In this document: piece after piece, positions 36,889 to 41,989 of the stretch
Position numbering within the stretch: position 1 is the stretch's first letter
Layout: every line of letters begins with the position of its first letter
DNA from: Rugamonas sp.
Lineage (GTDB): Bacteria; Pseudomonadota; Gammaproteobacteria; Burkholderiales; Burkholderiaceae_D
NCBI RefSeq assembly: GCF_025354735.1
Contig: NZ_JANXMI010000291.1
Location: 1-41,989 of the forward strand
Length of the DNA stretch: 41,989 bases
Reading direction: 5' to 3'
Position numbers and translations under genes: made by a program
The notes under the pieces: generated by a model
What the model saw: only the letters and a program-made list of their open reading frames with translations
What the model was told of the DNA's origin: nothing
The model's database searches: none

Positions 36889-36949
36889 TTAAGATATATC
36901 TTAATAAGACATATCTTAAGTAATCCTATCTTAACTAGTTCTGTCTTAA
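36889..36949 (+). promoter_or_regulatory. Operator array upstream of PadR regulator: palindrome plus four 15-bp-spaced half-sites
   Basis: TTAAGATATATCTTAA (36889-36904) is a perfect 16-base palindrome. The half-site TRTCTTAA recurs at 36897, 36912, 36927 and 36942, exactly 15 bp apart, the last copy being TGTCTTAA. The array ends 22 bp before the ATG at 36972. It is probably the autoregulatory site of the PadR protein encoded next. Confidence 0.75.
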
Positions 36950-36971
36950 ACCGTCTTTTAAGGAGTTCACC

Positions 36972-37517
36972 ATGTTTCGATTCTTACACGATGCCCACCG
37001 CTTCCATGCCCTGATGCACGGCCACCACCACGGCGGCGGCGGACGCGGCGAGCGCGGCGGCGGCGGCCGCGGTCCCAAGATGTTCGATGCCGGCGCCATG
37101 CGCTATGTGGTGCTGCAAATGATCGCCGAAAAACCGCGCCACGGTTACGAGATCATCAAGGAGCTCGAACAGCGCTCCGGCGGCAGTTACACGCCCAGCC
37201 CCGGTGCGATCTATCCGCTGCTGTCGATGCTGCTCGACATGGGCCACGTCTCGGCCACGGCAGACGGCAATAAAAAGCTGCACACCATCACGCCGGAAGG
37301 CGAGGCCTTCCTGGCCGAAAACCGCCAATTTGTCGACGCCATCCTGGCCCGCATGAGCGAGCCGGGCGACGCCCGCGACGATTTGCGGGCGGTGATGCAC
37401 GAACTGAAAAACGCCGTCATTTCCAAGGCGCGCGACGGCAATCCCGATGCCGGCCGGCTGGACCAGATCCGCGCCATCCTGCGCCGCGCCACGGCCGAAG
37501 TCGATCAGCTCGATTGA
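36972..37517 (+). CDS. PadR family regulator, YqjI-like, with His/Gly-rich N-terminus
   Basis: A 181-residue PadR-type repressor. The N-terminus is His- and Gly-rich (FLHDAHRFHALMHGHHHGGGG). The winged helix follows (AMRYVVLQMIAEKPRHGYEIIKELEQRSGGSYTPSPGAIYPLLSMLLDMGHV, with the family SPGAIYPLL motif), and then a C-terminal helical dimerisation part ending RRATAEVDQLD. E. coli YqjI, a nickel/iron-responsive PadR repressor, has the same three-part layout and an almost identical ending (AFDITQLD). That suggests metal sensing through the His-rich tail, though Cys residues of YqjI are absent here. AAGGAG lies 6 bases before the ATG. A short hairpin separates it from the following MFS gene, its likely target. 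Confidence 0.88.
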   Translation: MFRFLHDAHRFHALMHGHHHGGGGRGERGGGGRGPKMFDAGAMRYVVLQMIAEKPRHGYEIIKELEQRSGGSYTPSPGAIYPLLSMLLDMGHVSATADGNKKLHTITPEGEAFLAENRQFVDAILARMSEPGDARDDLRAVMHELKNAVISKARDGNPDAGRLDQIRAILRRATAEVDQLD

Positions 37518-37530
37518 ATCGCGCTCGAAT

Positions 37531-37557
37531 AAGGTCAAGCCTGGCTTGGCCTTTCTT
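37531..37557 (+). terminator. Weak hairpin between PadR regulator and MFS genes
   Basis: AAGGTCAAGC (37531-37540) pairs with GCTTGGCCTT (37544-37553) with one G-T pair and a 3-base loop, followed by TCTT. The T-run is short, so it may attenuate expression without stopping it fully. Confidence 0.45.
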
Positions 37558-37578
37558 CCACCCCACCAAAACAACAAT

Positions 37579-38817
37579 ATGACCCCACCCCTGTCTCCCG
37601 CGCGCGAGCGCACCGTACTGTGGCTGCTGGCCCTGACCCAGTTCACCGTCATCATGGATTACATGGTGATGATGCCGCTGGCGCCGCAGCTGATGCGCGC
37701 CTTCGCCATCGACCCGACCGCCGTCTCCGGCGTCGTCTCGGCCTACGCCTGGTGCGCCGGCCTGTCCGGCCTGCTGGCCGCCACCTTCATCGACCGCTTC
37801 GACCGCAAGCGCATGATGCTGGCGATGTTCTTCCTGTTCACGCTGTCCAACCTGGCGTGCGCGCTGTCGCCCAACTTCGCCACGCTGCTGCTGTCGCGCG
37901 CCTTCGCCGGCCTGACCGGCGGCGTCATGAGTGCGATGATTATGGCCATCATCGGCGACCTGATCCCCGTGCACCGGCGCGGCGCCGCCACCGGCATCGT
38001 CATGACCTCGTTCAGCATCGCCGCCATCGCCGGCGTGCCGATCGGCGTGACGCTGGCGGCCCACTTCGGCTGGCAGTCGCCGTTCTATCTGCTGGTGGTG
38101 TTGTCGCTGCTGATCTGGATCGCGGCGGCGCGGGTGTTGCCGTCGCTGACCGCGCACCTGGCGCGCAAGGCGCCGCTGTCGGAAGTGCTGCCCAATCTGA
38201 TCGGCCTGTTCCGCGTGCCGCGCCACCTGGGCGCCTTCCTGCTGTCGGGCGTGAACATGATGACAGCCATGCTGGTGATTCCGTTTATTTCGCCGGTGCT
38301 GGTCGAAAACCTCGGCGTGCAGCCGGTGCAGATCACCTACGTCTACCTGGCCGGCGGCGTCGCCACGCTGTTCAGCGCGCGGCGCGTGGGCGTGCTGGCC
38401 GACCGCTACGGCAAGCACAAGGTCTACCGCTACATCGCGCTGTTTTCGGTGCTGCCGCTGCTGTTCATGACGCATATGCCGCAGTTGCCGCTGTATGGCG
38501 TGATCCTGTTCTTCCCGTTCTTCATGATGGCTATTTCGGGACGCAATATTCCCATGCAGGCGCTGATGACGACGATCTCGGATCCGGCCCGGCGCGGCGC
38601 CTTCCTCAGCGCCAATTCGGCGGTGCAGCAGCTGGGCAGCGGCCTGGGCGCGCTGCTCGGTGGAGTGCTGCTCAAGACCGACGGCGCCGGCCACATCACC
38701 GGCTACGGCGTCAACGGCTGGCTGGCGGCGGGCCTGACCTTGTTCACGGTAATGTGGGTGGGCCAGGTGCACGGCGCCTCGCCGCCGGACACGGCCATCG
38801 CGCGCAAGGCCGCGTAG
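37579..38817 (+). CDS. MFS transporter, DHA1 efflux type
   Basis: A 412-residue inner-membrane protein with 12 predicted helices. It begins RTVLWLLALTQFTVIMDYMVMMPLAPQLMRAFAIDP and carries the MFS motif A variant FIDRFDRKRMMLAMFF and a second-half counterpart GVLADRYGKHKVYRYIALF. The pattern fits predicted AraJ/Bcr-type exporters. It lies 61 bp after the YqjI-like regulator on the same strand, so a metal- or drug-responsive export unit is plausible. The ATG at 37579 has no clear ribosome site. Substrate unknown. Confidence 0.87.
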   Translation: MTPPLSPARERTVLWLLALTQFTVIMDYMVMMPLAPQLMRAFAIDPTAVSGVVSAYAWCAGLSGLLAATFIDRFDRKRMMLAMFFLFTLSNLACALSPNFATLLLSRAFAGLTGGVMSAMIMAIIGDLIPVHRRGAATGIVMTSFSIAAIAGVPIGVTLAAHFGWQSPFYLLVVLSLLIWIAAARVLPSLTAHLARKAPLSEVLPNLIGLFRVPRHLGAFLLSGVNMMTAMLVIPFISPVLVENLGVQPVQITYVYLAGGVATLFSARRVGVLADRYGKHKVYRYIALFSVLPLLFMTHMPQLPLYGVILFFPFFMMAISGRNIPMQALMTTISDPARRGAFLSANSAVQQLGSGLGALLGGVLLKTDGAGHITGYGVNGWLAAGLTLFTVMWVGQVHGASPPDTAIARKAA

Positions 38818-38883
38818 GGGGAAGGGCGGCGGGCGCGGCGGAAGGGCGCAAGCAGGGACTGCGGTAGGCGCGGCGGCCGGGGA

Positions 38884-39486
38884 TCAGCCGCCGTCGGCGC
38901 CGGTGCGCCGGGCCGGTTGCTTTTCCTTGCGCCAGCGTTCCAGCGTCAGCAGCTCGTCGCTGGCGACATCGTCGATCAGGATGTCGCCGTCGGCGGCGAT
39001 CAAAAAGCTTTCCCAGCGCAGCGCCGCGTCCGGCGTGTTTTCGACGAAGCTGAATTGCCAGTATCGCTTGCCTTTGACGACGCGCGGCGCCGGATCGTCC
39101 TCGATCAGTGCGCCGTGCGTGGCGCCGCCGGAATGTTTCTCGATCTGGGCCGACCACGCTTGCAGCTCGGGCAGCGCCATCAGCGCGGCGGCGGCCTCGG
39201 CCTTGGTATGTTGCTGATGGGCTGGCGCTGGCGTGCCGGCGGCGCTGCCGGCCGTGGCCGTGGCCGTGGCATTCGGCGCCGATGGCGCTGACTGCGCCGC
39301 TGGGCTGGCCGGGCCGGACGCCGCCGCCCTGGTGACGGCGCTGCCCGCGATGCCGGCGGCCGGCGCCGCTTCCGGCGTCGCGCAGGCAACATAAGTCCCC
39401 AGCGCGGCGAGCAGCAAACCGGCGAACACGGCGCCAGACACGGCGGCGATGGTGGTTTTTTTCGGGGACGGTGACGGTGAAACCAT
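38884..39486 (-). CDS. Membrane-anchored protein of unknown function
   Basis: A 200-residue protein: short Ser/Pro/Lys start, one hydrophobic segment (TIAAVSGAVFAGLLLAALGTYVAC), a 60-residue Ala/Pro/Ser/Thr low-complexity linker, and a folded C-terminal domain. That domain reads EAAAALMALPELQAWSAQIEKHSGG, RYWQFSFVENTPDAALRWESFLIAADGDILIDDVASDELLTLERWR. The C-terminal half looks like a small domain placed in the periplasm (NTF2/PepSY-like in flavour, not recognised with confidence). YVAC could be a poor lipobox. The start at 39486 has AAGG about 10 bases upstream; an in-frame ATG at 39531 is possible. It follows the methyltransferase gene on the same strand. Confidence 0.7.
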   Translation of the reverse strand: MVSPSPSPKKTTIAAVSGAVFAGLLLAALGTYVACATPEAAPAAGIAGSAVTRAAASGPASPAAQSAPSAPNATATATAGSAAGTPAPAHQQHTKAEAAAALMALPELQAWSAQIEKHSGGATHGALIEDDPAPRVVKGKRYWQFSFVENTPDAALRWESFLIAADGDILIDDVASDELLTLERWRKEKQPARRTGADGG

Positions 39487-39563
39487 TTGTTGCTGGCCTT
39501 GTCTGTAAGCGCGAAATGCAGAGACGGCCATACTAAACCAAAGGCATGCCCTCAGCAACAAAC

Positions 39564-40385
39564 TCAGCCATTGTCCGGGGGCCGTTTTTGCAGCAGGCAG
39601 GACAGGTTTTGCGCCAGCAGTCCGGGGCCGACATGGAGCTGGCGGGCCAGCCACAGCAGCGGTTTCAGCCGGGACGGCGCCGCGCCCATCGCCTGCCGCG
39701 AGCGGGCGAAGAAATTGTCGGGATGGGCCGTGTCCAGATTGTCGTAGTGGAGGCCGAAGCCGCCCCGCGCCTGCCACGGCCACACGCCGCGCTGCCGGAC
39801 GCGTCCCGACCAGCGGTCCAGCCGGCGCGGCAGGTAATTGACCAGCCAGCGTCCCGAATGGGCTTCGCGCGGCCACAGGCGGTTGCTGGTGCCGGTCAGC
39901 AGTATCATGCCGCCCGGCGCCAGCACCCGGTCCAGCTCGCGCTGCACGGCCGCCAGCTGGCGCGGGTCCACGTATTCGAGCACGCTGTTGCAGACGATCA
40001 GCTGGAACTGGCCGTCGGCGTAGGGCAGGCGGCAGGAGTCGGGCACGTGGCTGAAGGCGATATCGTCGATGCCGTAGCGCGCCGCGTTCAGGCGGGCCAG
40101 GCTGATCCACTCCGGCGAAATGTCGGTCGCGCTGACGCGGGCGCCCAGATGCGACAGCAAGATCGCCGACGCCCCCACATTGCAGCCGAACTCCAGCACC
40201 GGCAGCTTGTCGAGCCGCAGTGGCATGGCGTCGAGCACCAGGCGCAGGTGGTCCCATTCGTAATCGACGTAGCCGCCTATCCAGGGATCGCGCGGCGCCA
40301 GGCCCAGCGCGTGCGCCAATTCTTCAAATGCCTGTTGCTTAAGGTCGTTGCCGATGACCGGCCGCGCCGCCTGGGTGCTTGCCAT
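39564..40385 (-). CDS. SAM-dependent methyltransferase
   Basis: A 273-residue class I methyltransferase. SAM motif I is VLEFGCNVGASAILLSHLGARVSATDISPEWI, the acidic end of strand 2 being the Asp in ATDIS. Motif II/III is FQLIVCNSVLEYV and LAPGGMILLTGTSNRLWP, typical of Methyltransf_11/UbiE-like enzymes. The start at 40385 (MASTQAARPVIGND) has GGAG 6 bases upstream; a longer frame to 40523 would add a Pro-rich non-homologous stretch and is rejected. The C-terminal part (RRLDRWSGRVRQRGVWPW) is reminiscent of enzymes acting on lipid-like or large substrates. Substrate unknown. Confidence 0.85.
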   Translation of the reverse strand: MASTQAARPVIGNDLKQQAFEELAHALGLAPRDPWIGGYVDYEWDHLRLVLDAMPLRLDKLPVLEFGCNVGASAILLSHLGARVSATDISPEWISLARLNAARYGIDDIAFSHVPDSCRLPYADGQFQLIVCNSVLEYVDPRQLAAVQRELDRVLAPGGMILLTGTSNRLWPREAHSGRWLVNYLPRRLDRWSGRVRQRGVWPWQARGGFGLHYDNLDTAHPDNFFARSRQAMGAAPSRLKPLLWLARQLHVGPGLLAQNLSCLLQKRPPDNG

Positions 40386-40541
40386 GGAAGGCTCCGCTGC
40401 GTGGGCCGTCTGCCCGGACCTGTCACTATAAAGTCGTGGCGGCGGCGGCTTTTGCGGCGGCGCAAAGTTGTGCCGGTGCGGATAGTCGAGATGTGGCGCG
40501 GCTGGTGTGTTTTTAAATGCCATATTGCCAATACTATAAGT

Positions 40542-40866
40542 ATGAATATGCGTTTGCCCTCGGTTTGACCGCGCTGCTGGGCGCTGCTCTATGCCATTTG
40601 CTGCTGTGCCGGCCCGCCAGCGGCCTCGATACCTCGCTCACGATCTAGCGTGATGAGCAAGTCCATGAAGTCCATCTCGATGGCAGTTGGACCATGTCGC
40701 GCGATGATGCCTCGCGTGTCAATGCCGAGCGCTGCATCAAGAATATGTCCCAACAGTTGTTCGAGTATAACGGAACGCTGGAAACGCTGGATATTCTCTA
40801 TGCATATACGAAAGAAGCCGATGGCAGCGGGGTGACCATGCAGCTCGACCGCATCCCCGAACAGGC
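40542..40866 (+). pseudogene. Remnant of a DUF3857-domain protein
   Basis: In one plus frame the sequence reads RDEQVHEVHLDGSWTMSRDD, then AERCIKNMSQQLFEYNGTLETLDILYAYTKEADGS. That is the characteristic beginning of DUF3857 (transglutaminase-associated) proteins: xVHxDGSxTxT, YNxTLExLxVLxAYTxxxDG. It is preceded in frame by a TAG stop at about 40647 and by a hydrophobic stretch (LGLTALLGAALCHLLLC) that looks like the old signal peptide. The possible start ATG at 40542 lies in a different frame from that stretch. The sequence ends at a terminator after about 75 residues, where the family continues for hundreds. It is therefore a decayed 5' fragment. Confidence 0.55.
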
Positions 40867-40886
40867 CAAGCCGGCGCCACGAATGC

Positions 40887-40923
40887 AAAAAGCCTGCAAG
40901 GCGCTAACCTTGCAGGCTTTTTT
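40887..40923. terminator. Bidirectional terminator downstream of groEL
   Basis: A perfect 15-base stem AAAAAGCCTGCAAGG (40887-40901) and CCTTGCAGGCTTTTT (40908-40922) around a 6-base loop. It has T-runs in both directions and lies 42 bp past the groEL stop. Confidence 0.93.
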
Positions 40924-40964
40924 GTCGGCGAGTCCGAAGCTTCGGACTCAGCGGCGCGACGACA

Positions 40965-41912
40965 TTACATCATGCCGTCCATACCGCCCATGCCGCCCAT
41001 ACCACCCATGCCGCCGCCCATGCCGCCGGCTGCTTTGTCTTCAGGCGCTTCGGCGACCATGCAGTCGGTGGTCAGCATCAGGCCGGCGATCGACGCTGCG
41101 TTTTGCAGTGCCGAACGGGTGACCTTGGCTGGATCCAGCACGCCCATTTCAACCATGTCGCCATAGGTGCCGTTGGCGGCGTTGTAACCGTAGTTACCTT
41201 TGCCGGCCAGCACCGCTGCGACGACGACGGAAGCTTCTTCGCCGGCGTTTTGCACGATCATGCGCAGTGGCTCTTCCATCGCGCGCAGCACGATCTTGAT
41301 GCCGGCGTCCTGGTCGGGATTGTCGCCTTTTACGGTGATGTTGGCGCGCGCGCGCAGCAGGGCAACGCCGCCGCCAGGAACGATGCCTTCTTCCACGGCA
41401 GCGCGGGTGGCGTGCAGTGCGTCTTCAACGCGGGCTTTCTTTTCTTTCATTTCGACTTCGGTGGCAGCGCCAACCTTGATGACGGCAACGCCGCCGGCCA
41501 GCTTGGCCACGCGCTCTTGCAGTTTTTCACGGTCGTAGTCCGAGCTGGCTTCTTCGATCTGCACGCGCACTTGCTTGACGCGCGCTTCGATCGCTTCAGC
41601 CTGGCCGGCGCCGTCGATGACGATGGTGTTTTCCTTGCCGACTTCGATACGCTTGGCTTGGCCCAGTTCGGCCAGGGTGATTTTTTCCAGCGTCAGGCCG
41701 ACTTCTTCAGCGATCACTTGGCCGCCGGTCAAGACAGCGATGTCTTCCAGCATGGCTTTGCGACGATCGCCAAAGCCCGGTGCCTTGACGGCGACGGTCT
41801 TCAGAATGCCGCGGATGTTGTTAACCACCAGGGTCGCCAGCGCTTCGCCATCGACATCTTCAGCGATGATCAGCAGCGGACGACCAGCTTTGGCGACTTG
41901 CTCGAGTACCAT
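40965..41912 (-). CDS. groEL: Chaperonin GroEL, C-terminal half (5' part missing)
   Basis: This encodes about 315 residues matching GroEL from E. coli position near 264 ([31 protein letters not shown]) to the end. It covers the rest of the apical domain, [52 protein letters not shown], and the GGM-rich tail. The ATP-binding N-terminal third is missing. At position 41909 the similarity ends abruptly; the in-frame ATG at 41910-41912 and the residues before it do not belong to GroEL. Because the break coincides with the end of the window and the adjoining bases encode part of an unrelated transporter, an assembly misjoin is more likely than a real truncated gene. Confidence 0.93.
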   Translation of the reverse strand: MVLEQVAKAGRPLLIIAEDVDGEALATLVVNNIRGILKTVAVKAPGFGDRRKAMLEDIAVLTGGQVIAEEVGLTLEKITLAELGQAKRIEVGKENTIVIDGAGQAEAIEARVKQVRVQIEEASSDYDREKLQERVAKLAGGVAVIKVGAATEVEMKEKKARVEDALHATRAAVEEGIVPGGGVALLRARANITVKGDNPDQDAGIKIVLRAMEEPLRMIVQNAGEEASVVVAAVLAGKGNYGYNAANGTYGDMVEMGVLDPAKVTRSALQNAASIAGLMLTTDCMVAEAPEDKAAGGMGGGMGGMGGMGGMDGMM

Positions 41913-41989
41913 TGACATTGGCGGCCATGTTGGGCGGTGCAATTTTGACGGAAGTGACCTTCTCTTGGCCCGGTCTAGGCAGTCGGCTG
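41909..41989 (+). CDS. Peptide/nickel ABC transporter permease fragment (DppB/DppC-like), partial
   Basis: The plus strand reads in one frame to the window edge: [20 protein letters not shown] followed by PGLGSRL. The segment [17 protein letters not shown] is a strongly conserved motif of binding-protein-dependent peptide permeases (OppB/DppB/DppC). The codons (ATT, TTG, CTA, ACA) are less GC-biased than elsewhere in the window. It has no start here and is joined head-on to a groEL piece, so it probably belongs to a different genomic location or organism. Confidence 0.6.

Overview
The window is GC-rich and densely coded on both strands. Its gene content suggests a beta-proteobacterium of the Oxalobacteraceae (Massilia, Duganella or Janthinobacterium type). 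The reasons are a phasin, a glucokinase fused to an RpiR/HexR-type regulator (an arrangement known from beta-proteobacteria), a large TonB-dependent receptor paired with a flavin-dependent halogenase, and overall codon usage. The placement is an inference; there is no rRNA in the window.

Layout. Positions 1-2163 (minus) hold a heterodimeric MdlAB-type ABC exporter whose second half runs off the left edge. Positions 2334-3387 hold a REP-like hairpin and a phasin gene. Positions 3675-6360 (plus) hold a DUF2164 protein, a CodA-type cytosine deaminase and two GNAT acetyltransferases. Positions 6567-10365 (plus) hold a chemotaxis receptor and a GGDEF-EAL protein whose EAL half has lost several catalytic residues.

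From about 10.4 to 36.8 kb lies a starch/maltodextrin utilization locus built around three divergent promoter regions. These are: cyclomaltodextrinase-like GH13 (with a C-terminal esterase domain cut off by a frameshift) facing TonB receptor plus halogenase; GH31 transglucosylase plus M2 peptidase facing an MFS sugar transporter plus phosphoglucomutase; and pullulanase plus GH92 plus a PKD lipoprotein facing a cytoplasmic alpha-glucosidase plus glucokinase-HexR. The inferred flow is as follows. Secreted or periplasmic GH13, GH31 and pullulanase trim glucans, and the receptor takes oligosaccharides across the outer membrane. The MFS protein takes them across the inner membrane, and the GH13 glucosidase releases glucose. 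Glucokinase then makes glucose-6-phosphate, which phosphoglucomutase links to glucose-1-phosphate. All three divergent regions carry copies of a palindrome close to the published HexR box (TGTARTNNNAYTACA), and the only HexR-like protein in the window is the one fused to glucokinase. I regard this as the most interesting system here. A HigBA toxin-antitoxin pair sits inside the locus.

The right flank holds a YqjI-like PadR regulator with a striking 15-bp periodic operator, an MFS efflux protein, a small anchored protein of unknown function, a SAM methyltransferase, a decayed DUF3857 gene, and the C-terminal half of groEL. At about 41,910 the groEL sequence stops abruptly and continues as a fragment of a peptide ABC permease on the other strand, which is most simply explained as an assembly misjoin at the end of the contig. 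No tRNA, rRNA, CRISPR array, insertion sequence or replication origin was seen.
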